A stretch of 64,000 nt of DNA from Rhizomys pruinosus. Taxonomy: Eukaryota > Chordata > Mammalia > Rodentia > Spalacidae. Shown piece after piece: positions 1-11,212 of this stretch (position 1 is the stretch's first letter; the number at the start of each line of letters is the position of its first letter). The stretch covers positions 32,114 to 96,113 of the forward strand of contig VZQC01001016.1 of NCBI GenBank assembly GCA_009823505.1. The letters run 5' to 3'. The position numbers and the translations under genes were made by a program. The notes under the pieces are model-generated. The model worked only from the letters and a program-made list of their open reading frames with translations. It did no database searches and was not told the DNA's origin.

Positions 1-680
1 GCTTTTAATTTGCCAGTTTATGGTGTCTAGTAAGGCCACTGTCATCCATTATAGGGTAACTCCATTTAAATTCTTTTTAGCATGTGTATGCATATGTTTT
101 AGGAAGATTATATGGTAGTAGGTTTTCATGTGACTTTTTCAAAAGGTGTTTAGTGTTGGCTACCCCACCCACCAACCCTTCTTATTCCACTATTCTCCAA
201 CCCCTCTATACCATTGTGTTCTATCTTCCTTCCTTTGAAATCCTCATCCCTCAGATCCTCACTAGTGTTCTGACCTCTATAGTATACCAAATGGAACATT
301 TCTTACTTTTGTATCTGTTAGATTCAGGGTACCAGGTTTAGTGTTGAGGTCCTTGATCTACTTGAATCCAGTTTTGTGCAGGGTTAAAGATAAAGATTTA
401 ATTTCATTCTTCTATATGTAGCTAGCAATTTGACCAGCACTATTTGTTGGAAATTCTGTCTTTTTGCCAATGTATATTTTTGACCTGTTTGTAAAAAATC
501 AGGTAGTTGCTGCAGTATGGACTTGTGTGTAGTTCCTCAATTCCATTCCATTAATTAATTTATCTATGTTTACACAAGTAAAATGCAGTTTTATTACTGA
601 AGATCTGTGGTATAATTTAAAATCTGGGATGTGGCAACTTCAATATATGTACATATATATATATATTTAATTAAAAAAAA

Positions 681-921
681 TTTTTTTATTATTATTTTTC
701 TTTGCATGTGTATGAATGTACTGTCTGCATGCAGGTCTGTGCACCCGTGTCGTGCAATGCCGCGGAGGTCAGAAGAGGGTCTCGGATTCCCCTGGAGCTG
801 GAGTTCTCCTGGAATTGGAGTTACAGACGGTTCTCAGCCGCCATGTGGGTGCTGGGGATCGAACCCGGGTCCTCTGCAAGAGCGTCGGTGCTCTTACCTG
901 CTAGGCCATCTCTCCAGCCCC
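681..921 (-). mobile_element. B2-type SINE (young subfamily with internal 17-bp duplication)
   Basis: Complete tRNA-derived SINE in reverse orientation: a T-rich tail at 681-700, then the body ending in the reversed head 'ctctccagcccc'. The repeated CTCCAGTTCCAGG module marks the younger subfamily. It is inserted in L1. Confidence 0.9.
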
Positions 922-932
922 ATATATATTTA

Positions 933-1150
933 ATTTTAATTTTGTTTTTGTACATGTATGAATGTACTGTATGCATGTAGGTAGGTGCACCTGTGTTGTG
1001 CGATGCTGTGGAGGTCAGAAGAGGGTGTCAGATTCCCCTGGAACTAGAGTTAAAGACAGTTCTCAGCCGCCATGTGGGTGCTGGGGATTGAACCCAGGTC
1101 CTCTGCAAGAGCAGTCGGCACTCTTAACCGCTAGGCCATCACTCCAGCTC
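933..1150 (-). mobile_element. B2-type SINE (older, no internal duplication)
   Basis: Reverse-oriented tRNA-derived SINE that directly follows the previous one. It lacks the internal 17-bp duplication and has more substitutions. Confidence 0.88.
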
Positions 1151-1250
1151 TGAATTTTACTTTTGTATCCTGCTACTTTTCCGAATGTATTTATCAGCTG
1201 TAGGAGTTTTTCTGGTGGAGTCTGTTGTATATAAAATCTTATCATCTTTT

Positions 1251-1476
1251 GGGCTGAAGGAATGGCTCAGTGGTTAAGAGCACGAGCTGTTCTTGTAGAA
1301 GACCTGGGTTTGAATCCCTGCAGCCACATGGCAGCTAACACCCATCCATAACTACAGTTCCAGGAGGTCTGATGACCTCTTCTGGCCTCTGCAGGCACTA
1401 CACTACATGACATGAGTGCACCTACACTCATGCAGGCAATACACTCCTACATGTAAAATAAAAATAAATTTTAAAA
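1251..1476 (+). mobile_element. B2/B3-type SINE, diverged
   Basis: The head 'gggctgaaggaatggctcagtg' is followed by a tRNA B-box-like 'gggtttgaatccc' and an A-rich tail at 1456-1476. It is older than the neighbouring SINEs. Confidence 0.8.
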
Positions 1477-1481
1477 TATTT

Positions 1482-1510
1482 TTCTTTTTTTCTTTTCTTT
1501 TCTTTTCTTT

Positions 1511-1554
<44 letters not shown>

Positions 1555-1560
1555 TTTTTT
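1482..1560. repeat. (CTTT)n/(CTTTT)n microsatellite
   Basis: Pure T/C simple repeat grown from the A-tail of the adjacent reverse B1 SINE. Confidence 0.95.
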
Positions 1561-1697
1561 TTGAGACAGGGTTTTCCCTGTAGCCCCAAGTGTCCTGGAA
1601 TTCACTGTGTAGACCAGGGTGGCCTTGAACTCACAGAGATCTGTTTGCTTCTGCCTCCCGAGTGCTGGGATTACAGGCATGCACCACCATAACCTGC
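1551..1697 (-). mobile_element. B1 SINE
   Basis: Reverse-oriented 7SL-derived B1: 'gagacaggg...' through 'gcatgcaccaccat'. It is full length, about 135 bp plus tail. Confidence 0.92.
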
Positions 1698-1699
1698 AA

Positions 1700-2717
1700 A
1701 GACCATTTCTTATTACATCCCTTTTACAAAGGTAGTCCCAAGAGGAATGTTTATAGCACTAAGTGCTGAAATAAAAAAAAATTCTAGAGATCTAAAATCA
1801 ATAACTTGATTCACCCGACAACCTTAAAGTAAAAAAAAGGAACAAACAATACTAATAAAAGCAGACAGGAACAGATAATCAAACTCAGAGTTAAGTTAAT
1901 GAAATTGAAATGAAAAACTTCAAGAAATCAATGAAACCAAGAGTGGATCTTTTAAAAGAATAACAAGATTGATAAACCTTTAGCTGAAATAACCAAAAGA
2001 AAGGGAGGATCCAAATTAATGAATTAGAGATGAAAATGGATACATTCCAAGGGACACTGAGGAAATTCAGAGAATCATGAAGACATACTTTCAAAATCTA
2101 TATTCCATCAAATTAGAAACTCTAAAGGAAAGGGATACATTTGGAGATATATACAAACCTAATTTAAGATGAGGTAAATGATTTAAATAGCCATATAACA
2201 TTTAATAAAATAGAAGCAGTAATTAGAAAAAAAAAAGCCCAGGACCAGATGGATTCATGCAGAATTCTATCAGAGATTCAAATAAGAACTTACAGCAATT
2301 CTCAAATGATCCATAAAACAGAGACGGAAGGAACACTTCCAAATTCTTTTCATGAAGCCGGTGTTACCCTGATACCAAATCCAGAATAAGACCCAATAAG
2401 AATATTATAGACCCATATATCTGGTGAACATGGATGCAAAAATTCTCAATAAAATATTTGCAAATGAAAAATTTTTTTTGGTCTTTTCGAGACAGGGTCT
2501 CCCTGTAGCCTCAGCTGGCCTGGAAGTCACTCTGTAGACCAGACTGGCCTTGAACTCACAAAGATCCACCTGCCTCTGCCTCCCGAGTGCTAGGATTAAA
2601 GGCGTGTGCTGCCACGCCCGACGCAAATGAAATTTAAGAATCCTCCACAAAGATTATCCACCATGATCAAGTCAGCTTCATCCCAGAGATGCAAGGATGG
2701 TTCAACATTTCGAAATT
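1700..2717 (+). mobile_element. L1 LINE fragment, ORF2 endonuclease-RT linker to RT start, sense
   Basis: The plus strand carries degenerate L1 ORF2. A stretch near 1970 translates like the IDKPLAE linker segment, near 2240 like PGPDGFHAEFYQR, and the final part like [18 protein letters not shown]. Frameshifts and stops are present. A B1 SINE is inserted at 2472-2622. Its orientation is opposite to the L1 at 1-1250, and the two pieces are adjacent parts of ORF2, as expected for a twin-primed (5'-inverted) insertion. Confidence 0.8.
2472..2622 (-). mobile_element. B1 SINE inserted in L1 (TSD gcaaatgaaa)
   Basis: Full-length reverse B1 flanked by the direct repeat 'gcaaatgaaa' at 2460-2469 and 2623-2632, so it inserted after the L1. 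Confidence 0.93.
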
Positions 2718-2838
2718 ATTATTATTCTTTTATAGATGTGAAAGGAGATTTTTACAGCACTTAAATATCTTGTTACAGCACTAAGGTTAGGCAGAGCAAG
2801 ATCTGAATTCCACTAGGCTTCAAAAGTAGATTTCCTCA

Positions 2839-3069
2839 GGTTGGAGAGATGGCCTGGTGGTTAAAAGTGCAGACTGCTGCTGCAGAGGACCCAGGTTTGA
2901 TCCCCAGCACCCACATGGCGGCTGAGAACTGTCTTTAACTCCAGTTCCAGGAGAATCAGATGCCCTTTTCTGACTTCTGCGTTATTTCACGGCACTCGTG
3001 CACAAACCTGCATGCAGACAGTTCATTCATACACATACAAAAATAAATAAAATAAAAACAAAAAACACT
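2839..3069 (+). mobile_element. B2-type SINE with 17-bp target-site duplication
   Basis: Head 'ggttggagagatggc', B-box, and an AATAAAATAAA tail. It is flanked by a perfect 17-bp direct repeat (2822-2838 and 3070-3086) beginning 'aaaagtagatttcc'. It lacks the internal duplication of the young subfamily. Confidence 0.92.
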
Positions 3070-3086
3070 AAAAGTAGATTTCCTCA

Positions 3087-5283
3087 TTGAATTGGTGAGA
3101 GATTTTGATTATGTGAAAGTTTTCACCTTTGGAAGCGTTAAACTGGAAACTCAGGCTGGGTATCTATGATGTCTAAACCTGAATGTTATTTGTACACAAA
3201 TAGGCTATTACCCCCTCCTCTGAATAATGTACTCAAACCATAGTTCACATTGATTCACCATAGAGAGACGAAGGAGAGAATTACTACTAAGATGGAACTA
3301 CTAATAAGATCTGAAGAAAGGTTACCTGTACCTGCAGAGTGGCAGTCACTACCAGAAATGTCCCCAAGGCCTTTACCTAAGGCAACAAAAGTGTTTATTT
3401 CAGTCCAAAAGCACTTCCTAACCAATCATGATGAAATTATTTGCTGTCAAGGATAAAGAAGGAAATGAAAATGAGTTTTAGAATCCCATGCTGGGCGCGC
3501 AGGCACATTGGCTCTAACTTTTGCAGAGCTTCTTTGTTAAGCAGGTCAAACTGTACCAAGCACTCAAGCATGCTTCTGTTGGTGCTCAGACATTATACCC
3601 CAAACTGTGGCTCCTCAGCCTGCTAAGTACTTTGAACTGAAGGAAATGAGCACAGCTTCAAGACCCAAAAGGCTCTTTCTGACCTTCTCCCTTGCCCAGT
3701 TCTTCTTCGCCTGTCCCTCCAGGAAGCATATCACAGATGATAGAATTCCTCAAGGGCAGATCATGGAAACTAGAACTGTATCCCAGAGTAAGTCATAAAA
3801 CACTGAAGTGTCATTATCTACCTTGCATGAAAGTAAATGAGAGAACTTGGTTCTAAGGGTTCCTATCTGTTATCTGAAAAAAAAAAGATAGATTATTACA
3901 GAGAGAGCCCAGGGAACATCTGAGCAAGCAAACTTTGTTATGACCAATGCAATGAATTACTATCCATGGCTGTCTACATTTCACTAAATCTAAGCTCGCT
4001 TCTCTCCTACCTTGTAAACATTGATTAAATAAATGTTTTATGTTTTTCTCTACTTAATAAACCTATTATTATAGGAGTGATGACCATGGACCACTGAAAA
4101 GAAAAAGACAAGGCACTTCGCCTTTTTAGCTTACACTAACTTCCAGAACACCAAGATAGCAAAACCTCTTACAAGAGCAAAGGGATAGATTCTTAAGCTG
4201 GGAAAGTCTTAATTTGCCTGAGTATTTGCTCGTCTCCTAGAATAACTTGGGGAATTGGTACCTATGTCTCTCCAACTTAGTGACTCTTTGTTCTAATTTG
4301 TTTATAACCCCTAGAGAAGTCAAGGGTGTAAATCCGTACTCCACCCTCTAGGGTCTGTGTTTTCTCCTCCCTGCTCTGAGCATGGTCAGCTGTATATTCA
4401 TTCCTCGTGTCCCTCTGCCTGGCTTCCCTGACTTCTGGGCTCCTTCTCCTGCACTTTGGTTTGCCTTTTGCCTGCTGTGTTTTTGCACTGTTGGATCCTA
4501 ACTCTGCTTTTACAGGACCAGGGCCTCCAAGGTATAAACTGGCTGGAACCAGGATAAGAGTCTTAAAGAAAGCCAAACTGGTAGAGCTGGTGAGAAATTG
4601 AGCTCATAGAGAGAAGAGAAGCTGGGACAGAGGGGGCACTCTAGGAAACAGTAAGATTAGGAGTCTGAATGTATTTCTAGACCTTATCCTCTCATAAGAG
4701 AACAGCGTAAGAGTGCCTATTAGGAACTTAATTCTAAGTGCTTCCTGTTACCCTGCTCTTTTAGGAGGGCAAACTTCTAACCTTAAGATTATGAGAATAT
4801 TAATGACAATATGTTGTCACAATGTGTTTTCAACTGTCCATACTAGACTGTAGCCAGTCATCCGAGATAGGAGTCTGGAAGATCACCTCAGAGGCTTGCA
4901 GGCTAACATTAGTGGTGAAACTATGTATGTACTTTTTTCTAAAATAATCGGTAACATGATTTCTAAACCACTTATGGAAATTGATTTTTCTAAATACATA
5001 TAATATTATAAAAATTACTGCTACTGTTTGGAATTATATGCTTTATATTTGGGGCATATTTATTTGTGAATAAGCAATATACTATGTAGTTTAATTAATT
5101 GTATGTGTTTCTACATTAAATAATTACATCCAAGTTAATAATGTCATTAGTGGTTATCACATAAAAGGCAGGACCCTCCTTTCTATTATTATTTACAAAT
5201 ATTTTCTGAAATATTTAATATAAAAATGTATACTTGGAAATTACATAAATGTAAATTCTTGCTGGATTGTGTGTGTGTTTGGT
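3087..5283. other. No recognised gene or repeat
   Basis: Only short open frames are present (at most 99 codons, uninterrupted by chance). The 3' part has two AATAAA signals near 4028 and 4057, so a decayed retrocopy or LTR at about 3200-4080 is possible. I do not recognise a parent sequence. Confidence 0.4.
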
Positions 5284-5345
5284 GTTGTTTTTGAGACAAG
5301 GTCCACCCCTCAATCCTCCTGCCTCATCCTCCAAGTAATATCACA
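5284..5345 (-). mobile_element. Possible decayed B1 fragment
   Basis: 'tttttgagacaaggtc' followed by 'ctcctgcctca' resembles an old reverse B1 with a central deletion. It could be chance. Confidence 0.35.
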
Positions 5346-5619
5346 AGATTTTAGATGGATTTTTACTAATGTTGTATAATAATTTTTCAAGAATTATTTT
5401 TAATATTTTAGCAAAAGCTTTTTAATATAAATTACTTACAAGTGAAGCACAATATATTAAACATATATGTATATAAAATTTAAAATTTATTCCCTAAAAA
5501 TGATCATCCCATCAATAGCTGATGTTTATTGTAGACATTTTGATGCAAATGTCAATATGGATATCAACTCAAGCTATTACCATCTACTAGTAATGTGCTT
5601 TATTTACCTTTATTTACTT

Positions 5620-5624
<5 letters not shown>

Positions 5625-5656
<32 letters not shown>
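5625..5656. repeat. (AT)n microsatellite
   Basis: Uninterrupted AT dinucleotide run next to a B1. Confidence 0.97.
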
Positions 5657-5660
<4 letters not shown>

Positions 5661-5792
5661 TGGTCTTTTGAGACAGGGTCTCCCTGTAGCCACAGCTGGC
5701 CTGGAACTCTCTTGTAAACCAGGCTGACAGAGATCCACCTGCCTCTGCCTCCCGAGTGCTGGGATTAAAGGTGTGCGCCACCAGGCCCAGCT
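5661..5792 (-). mobile_element. B1 SINE
   Basis: Reverse B1 with a small central deletion after 'aaaccaggctg'. Confidence 0.92.
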
Positions 5793-5819
5793 GTATTGTG
5801 GTGTTTTTGACTTCCATAA

Positions 5820-6420
5820 GCACAGGTTTACTTCCTTCTCTTTCAAGGCTGCATAGTCTCTGGTTGCATGGACACATTGTAAATGTTCAAATAATTTTCA
5901 GTTAAAGTGTGAATGAGTGTCATCTTAACAATGTTCATTTTCCACATTGTAATTTTATTTGAATTTGATGTTATAATTGGTGTAGCAGTCGTTATCACTA
6001 TGTTTTTTGTATTCATATAATTACATCTTTGGCGACAGTCCTATATTTGGAATTGCTGGGGCAATGGATATGTTCACTTCATGTTTGATACATACAGCTG
6101 AATAATCTCTAAGCATATTTGACAGTCAACCCTTTAAAAATACTTAAAACAGCTCCTCATCTCATCAGATACTTCATACAATTGAATATTACCAGTTTTA
6201 AGTGTCTGTTAATTTGATAAATAATTTAGTTCATCCGTTTTATATCAAATTTAGTGAAAAGACACTGAGAATTTCTTCAAATATTTGATGAGTAAATTAT
6301 TCATATTTATTTCCATTTTCTCTTTGGTCTATAAGAATACTTTAAATCTTAATAGAATAATTTATCTTCATTTGGAGTAATCTTTTGTTACTATGTTTTT
6401 GTCATGAAATTTGTTGTTTC
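5820..6420 (-). mobile_element. Ancient mammalian L1 (L1M-type) 3' region
   Basis: The reverse complement contains remnants of the pan-mammalian L1 3' region. On the plus strand 'ttggaattgctgggg' near 6048 and 'taagtgtctgtt' near 6201 are recognisable landmarks in the correct order. Heavily diverged, non-coding. Confidence 0.5.
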
Positions 6421-6470
6421 CTGTTAAAATTACTTTTTCTTTGTAACAGTCTGCCATTCAATTTTTTCCT

Positions 6471-6507
6471 ATTATTATTATTATTAATTATTATTATTAT
6501 TATTATT
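6471..6507. repeat. (ATT)n microsatellite
   Basis: ATT trinucleotide run with one interruption. Confidence 0.95.
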
Positions 6508-6605
6508 GAGTCAGGTTTTCCTTTGTATCTAGACTGTCCTTGAATTGGTGATCTTTCTATTCTCCCAAATGCTGGAATTATGAGTATGCACCAGTACAAT
6601 CAGCT
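6508..6605 (-). mobile_element. Old B1-like SINE, diverged
   Basis: 'gagtcaggttttcct' to 'gagtatgcaccagta' follows the reverse B1 layout with many substitutions. Confidence 0.6.
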
Positions 6606-6778
6606 CTTTCTAATTTCCCAGTTCATGTAGGTGTATATTTATTTGATAGGACTTGTGGGATTCCTTATTCTGTAGTTGAGATAGACCTTAGATCATATCT
6701 ATTCTTCTCCAGGAACAGCAATCCTTTATTTCCACAGTCAGCCTTAATGACAGGTAAACCATAGGGAGTAAATCAAGA

Positions 6779-6781
6779 TAT

Positions 6782-6824
<43 letters not shown>

Positions 6825-6830
6825 TTATTT
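6779..6830. repeat. (TTTA)n microsatellite
   Basis: Twelve or so perfect TTTA units, derived from the tail of the following B1. Confidence 0.96.
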
Positions 6831-6966
6831 TGAGACAGGGTCTCCCTGTAGCCCCAGCTGGCTTAGAACTTGCTATGTAGGCCAGGCTGGCTTTGAACTC
6901 ATAGAGATCCCCCTGCCTCTGCCTCCCAAGTGCTGGAATTAAAGGCCTGCACTGCCATGGCCAGCT
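6831..6966 (-). mobile_element. B1 SINE
   Basis: Full-length reverse B1 directly after the TTTA run. Confidence 0.93.
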
Positions 6967-8127
6967 ATGACATATTTTTAAAGTATGATTTTTATTTTTA
7001 TTTTCTGAAAATAACTTTGGGCTCTTTTCTCAACTTTCAGTAGCAAAAGGAAAACAGATACATTTGTGTTAGGAGATTTATACAGAGGTCTTAGTTGGAG
7101 TGGATGGTATGTAGGATAGAGCAGTCTGTGTAGGTTTAGTGTTATGGAGCTACTCAGCAGACACTTGAATATGGTCAGAGAGATGAGGAACATGCTTTAT
7201 GTGAGGGATAAATGATTAAGATTATTGAAGAGATAGGGAAATCTAGTGTGTTGCATTGTCTTTGCCTGAGTTAAGGAAACACCATAGTAGAAACATCAAT
7301 GTGGAAATAGAAAGGCAAAGAGGATACTTTATGATGCACTGGGCTTATTGGACCTGTGGGATTTGTGTGGAAAATAATGGAAATGGAGTATCCAATTCCT
7401 AGACTTAGGAGGGAAAACTGTCTTTGATATCATAAAGTTCAGAATATTCAGCAAAGGGACCCAGTTAAGGTTAAAGCACTTGTGGAGATCACGCAGGTGC
7501 AATTTGTGCAGCTAAAACTAGTAGTAAAGATAGTGTTATAGAAGGCTAATGCTCAAGGGGAAAAATTGAAAGAATTAGGTATCAAGGTTGAAGTAACAGA
7601 ATTATATATCAGATTACAAAGTATATAAGTGAGTGAAGTCTCATATAAGAATGGGTCATTCAATGTGCTAGACAAGGCAAGAGCGCTGTTGTGAAGTGTT
7701 TTTAGGAACCTGGGTCCATGTAGAGTGTTGCCAAGAGTCTGGGGTCTTTTGTTGGGATTTGCCTTCACTGAGGGTAAGGAGGAAGGCTTTATCCTCTTTC
7801 TCTGAGATAAATCTTGTACAGCAGCTTATCAGACTCCGTCTTTTTGAATACTGCTCCAGTCTAGGGATGTCTGAAAGGCAGAATAAGCCACTGATACCTT
7901 AAGTTTTAGTGAGTGATGTCCTTTGGCTCTGCTTTATGTCAGCGAATGTTTCTATAGCAGTAATGACAACGAGGGCAGACATGGCTGGTATGGCACTGTT
8001 GCGTGTAGAGGACCTGGGAGGAACAGACTGCATGGTCTGTTTATGTTTCAGACATTGAATCTGTGCTTGTTGAGCACTAACTAGTAACTGAATAATTAGT
8101 TTTCTGCCCAATATTCAACTTTCTTAT
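6967..8127. other. No recognised gene or repeat
   Basis: Only short chance open frames on either strand. No OR motif, splice-signal cluster or known repeat seen. Confidence 0.4.
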
Positions 8128-8140
8128 TTATTTTTTGCAG

Positions 8141-8208
8141 TAGTGGAGATTGAACATGGGGCCTTGTGCCTGATAAGCAATGTTCTACTATCAAGCAGCC
8201 TGTGCAGA
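8141..8208 (-). mobile_element. Possible ID/tRNA-type SINE fragment
   Basis: 'ggagattgaacatggggcc' followed by 'ttctactatcaagcagcc' resembles a reversed, decayed tRNA-like SINE head. Weak. Confidence 0.35.
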
Positions 8209-8319
8209 TCCGTCTTTGCCTAATATTTTATGCATAAATGTTCTTGGGAAACTTCCTTCCATTGTTGACCATGAGTCAGCATTGGATTCAGTTATATAAC
8301 TTTGGTCTCTGGGAACATA

Positions 8320-8404
8320 TTTCTTTTCTTTTCTTTTCTTTTCTTTTCTTTTCTTTTCTTTTCTTTTCTTTTCTTTTCTTTTCTTTCTTTCTTTCTTTTT
8401 TTTT
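8320..8404. repeat. (CTTTT)n microsatellite
   Basis: Long pentanucleotide pyrimidine run that is the expanded tail of the adjacent reverse B1. Confidence 0.96.
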
Positions 8405-8540
8405 GACAGGGTCTCCCTAGTCCCATTCCACTTGGAAGTCACTATGTGGATCAGTCAGGCTGGCCTTGATCTTAGAGATCCTCCTGCCTCTGCCTCCCAG
8501 GGGCCAGGACTAAAGGTGGGCACCACCACACCCACCTGGC
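8405..8540 (-). mobile_element. B1 SINE
   Basis: Reverse B1, somewhat diverged ('gacagggtctccctag' to 'gggcaccaccacacccacc'). Confidence 0.9.
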
Positions 8541-8689
8541 AAAATATCTCAATAATACATTAAATGACTAAAACTTTGGCAAATGCTTATTAATAAAGAG
8601 AAGAGGAGAGGGATAAATTGATGATTTCTGAAAGGGGAGGCGAACCTGGGGAAGTCTGTGTAGATCATTGTAAACACTCAGCAATGGCA

Positions 8690-8702
8690 TTTTTATTTTC
8701 AG
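8690..8702 (+). promoter_or_regulatory. Candidate 3' splice acceptor of the Or52h-type coding exon
   Basis: A pyrimidine tract 'tttttattttcag' ends 23 bases before the ATG at 8726. OR genes usually have the whole ORF in one exon, spliced to upstream non-coding exons, so this AG is a plausible exon boundary. It also argues that the longer open frame starting at 8618 is not translated. Confidence 0.5.
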
Positions 8703-8725
8703 TTTATGAGAATCATTTAACCATA

Positions 8726-9673
8726 ATGGACTCATTCAACTCGAGCAGCTTCAATCCCAGCCATTTCATTCTCCTGGGAATCCCAGGTCTGGAGAAGTTC
8801 CACATCTGGATTGGGATTCCCTTGTTTATCATATACCTGATGGCCTTTGCAGGTAACGGTGTCCTCCTCCACCTCATTCTCACAGAGTGCAGTCTGCACG
8901 AGCCCATGTTCTTTTTCCTGTCCATGCTGGCTGCTACTGACCTCATCCTCTGTAATACATGTGTTCCAAAAACCTTCAGCATCTTCTGTCTGGGTCCGCA
9001 GGAGATCACGTTTCCTGGATGCCTTACTCAGATGTTTTTCCTGCACTTCAGCTTTGCCATGGATTCTGCCGTCCTTCTGGCCATGGCATTTGATCGTTAT
9101 GTTGCTATCTGCTTCCCTCTAAGATACACCACCATCCTCACCCGCCAGATTATTACTAAGATTGTGGTGGCTGCCATCTGCAGGAGCTTTTGTATTATCT
9201 TCCCGTGTGTGTTCCTGTTAAAGCGACTGCCTTTCTGCCGAACGCTCATCGTTCCCCACACATACTGTGAGCACATCGGCATTGCTCGGATGGCCTGTGC
9301 GGACATCTCAATCAACATCTGGTATGGCTTTGCGGTGCCTATAATGACTGTCATGTCAGATCTGATCCTGATTGGCATCTCCTACGCTATCATCCTTCGT
9401 GCTGTCTTTAACCTTCCATCCCGAGATGCCCGCCAGAAAGCCCTTAGCACCTGTGGTTCCCATGCTTGCGTCATTCTTCTGTTCTACACACCAGCCGTAT
9501 TCTCCGTCCTCGCTCACCGTTTTGGTCACAACATTCCTCATTCCTTCCACATACTGTTTGCCAACCTCTACGTAGCCATCCCTCCAGCGATCAACCCAGT
9601 CATCTATGGAGTCAAGACCAAGCAGATTCGTGACAAAATTAGCCTCCTTTTCTTTCCCAAAGTAAGCCATTGA
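8726..9673 (+). CDS. Or52h: Class I olfactory receptor, OR52H type
   Basis: Seven-transmembrane odorant receptor of 315 residues, expected in the cilia of olfactory sensory neurons and coupled to the olfactory G protein. Seen in order: N-glycosylation site NSS near residue 5; GIPGLE before TM1; GN in TM1; LHEPMFFFLSMLA in TM2; MAFDRYVAIC at the end of TM3; a long second extracellular loop with HTYCEH and paired cysteines; KALSTCGSH in TM6; PAINPVIYGVKTKQIRDK in TM7 and the C-tail. GIPG, LHEPM and the GVKTKQIRDK tail place it in class I family 52. Overall resemblance (CADISIN, VKTKQIRDK) is closest to the OR52H subfamily as I know it; the exact orthologue cannot be fixed. The frame is open from 8618, but the ATG at 8726 gives the normal short N-terminus and lies just after a splice acceptor. 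No lesions: intact. Confidence 0.95.
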   Translation: MDSFNSSSFNPSHFILLGIPGLEKFHIWIGIPLFIIYLMAFAGNGVLLHLILTECSLHEPMFFFLSMLAATDLILCNTCVPKTFSIFCLGPQEITFPGCLTQMFFLHFSFAMDSAVLLAMAFDRYVAICFPLRYTTILTRQIITKIVVAAICRSFCIIFPCVFLLKRLPFCRTLIVPHTYCEHIGIARMACADISINIWYGFAVPIMTVMSDLILIGISYAIILRAVFNLPSRDARQKALSTCGSHACVILLFYTPAVFSVLAHRFGHNIPHSFHILFANLYVAIPPAINPVIYGVKTKQIRDKISLLFFPKVSH

Positions 9674-9897
9674 CATGACACAGGGTTTGGGAAAGAAAGC
9701 AGGCAACCATAGTGATTTTGGAGTGCGTCTCATTTCTTAAGCAGGAATACACACAATGTTGACTTAAATATACATCACATTGTAGAAATCTACTGTGTGA
9801 CAGGAAGTAGGGAACATGAACCAAATTAGAGATAAGGTACACACCTTTGCATGCAGAGATGGATGATAGGGAGATGGAGATTTACTTATAATTACTT

Positions 9898-10073
9898 CCT
9901 TTGGGCTAAGATCAGATGTGTTTTCAGAAAGGAAAAGTCCGAGATGTACAGATTAGTATGTTGGATACGTGAAATGTGGACAGCCTTCTCTTATAAGCCA
10001 GTTAAAATAAATAAAAAAAACCTCACGATCTGGCATAGTTTTGTAGGATATTTTACAGGTAGGAGTAGGAAGC
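9898..10073. repeat. Local direct duplication, copy 1
   Basis: Starts 'ctttgggctaagatcag'. It matches 10481-10550 plus 10813-10917 at most positions, including a run 'aaaagtcc' and 'acctca'. Non-coding DNA downstream of the Or52h-type gene. Confidence 0.85.
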
Positions 10074-10480
10074 AGCAAATGATCACACTTTTTAAAGAAT
10101 ATTATGGGAAAAATTAAATCTCCAAGATAGTAGCTTCTGAATTACAGTGAGTATCTGAAAATTTAAACTTCAGATTTGCTTCTTCTTGAATGCACCTCTG
10201 CCACCTGTAATGGTTCTCTGGAGATTCCATACCTAACAAATCTTGTCTATGTCCAAGTCCGTGGACTTGGTTCTTGTGATTTTCTGAGTTAAAGGTAGCA
10301 TATTTATCAACCACATAACTTGATTAACATGAGTTGTTTCCCCTAAAACTTTCCATGTCTCATATTAAAATATTCATTATCTCTGCTTATAGCTATATCT
10401 TCAGCCTGAGCCAGATCTTCTTTGAGGAGTTTCGACTTTTGGTACAATGTTATTTTCTGTAAAAACAAAACTTTCTTGTT
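10074..10480. other. No recognised gene or repeat between the two duplication copies
   Basis: AT-rich. Short open frames only. Confidence 0.4.
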
Positions 10481-10917
10481 CTTTGGGCTAAGATCAGGTG
10501 CATTTTCAGAAAAGAAAAGTCCAACATGTGTAGATTAAAATGTTGAAGACGGGGCTGGAGAGATGGCCTAGCGGCAAGAGCGCCGACCGCTCTTACAGAG
10601 GACCCGGGTTCGATCTGCAGCACCCACATGTCAGCCGGGAACCATCTGAAACTCCAATTTCAGGAGAACTCCAGTTCCAGGGGAATCCGACACCTTCTGC
10701 TGACCTCCGCGGCATTGCACGACACAGGCGCACAAACTTGCATGCAGACAGTACATTCGTACACATATAGAAATAAATAAAATTTTAAAAAAATTAAAAA
10801 AATGTTGAAGACATGAAATGTGGGCAGTCTACCTTCATAAACCAATTAAAACAGGTAAGTAAAAACCTCAGGGCCCGGCATATGTTTGCAGAATGCTTTA
10901 CAGCTAAGAGTAGAATA
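10481..10917. repeat. Local direct duplication, copy 2, split by a B2 SINE
   Basis: Homologous to 9898-10073. A young B2 SINE sits inside it, absent from copy 1, so the duplication predates that insertion. Confidence 0.85.
10551..10798 (+). mobile_element. B2-type SINE (young) inserted in duplication copy 2
   Basis: Complete element with internal 17-bp duplication, flanked by the direct repeat 'aatgttgaagac' (ending at 10550 and again at 10801-10812). Confidence 0.93.
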
Positions 10918-11212
10918 CTCTGTTGCCTCTGTAGACACACTGTTGCTATCATTATTCCTGAGTTTTGTATCTTTATGGATGACCCTTTAATAACTCAGTG
11001 CAGCAGATTGTATTTTCCAAGGATGGTCACAACAGTATCTTTGACCCTCCCACCATACTTTCTGTATTGTAAACTTCTTGCCACTCCTACATCAATACTT
11101 ACAGTCTAACCTCTTTTTCTTGAGTTTAGGCTGGACTGAAGGATTCCCTCACAACTAGTATTCCATGGAAGTGCCATTTCAAGGGCTTCTAAGATTTGGT
11201 AATAACATGTCT

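Larger units (their letters stand above)
1..1250 (-). mobile_element. L1 LINE fragment, ORF2 reverse-transcriptase region, antisense, interrupted by SINEs
   Basis: The first 680 bases read as reverse-complemented L1 ORF2 and downstream sequence, including the stretch equivalent to 'gaggtccttgatctacttg' at about 344-362. After two inserted B2 SINEs the L1 resumes at 1151-1250, where the minus strand encodes residues matching the segment just after the FADD motif of the L1 reverse transcriptase (KLLQLINTFGKVAGYK). The frame is broken by stops and the element is dead. It continues beyond the left edge. Together with 1700-2717 (+) it probably forms one 5'-inverted element. Confidence 0.75.

Noticed and set aside
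3250..3800. Small frames near 3.2-3.8 kb as a real gene
   Set aside because: Frames are short, overlap in different phases, and have no recognisable domain or splice structure.
8618..8725. 36-codon N-terminal extension of the Or52h-type frame
   Set aside because: Makes an N-terminus atypically long for ORs, and a splice acceptor ends at 8702, inside it. The ATG at 8726 gives the usual length.
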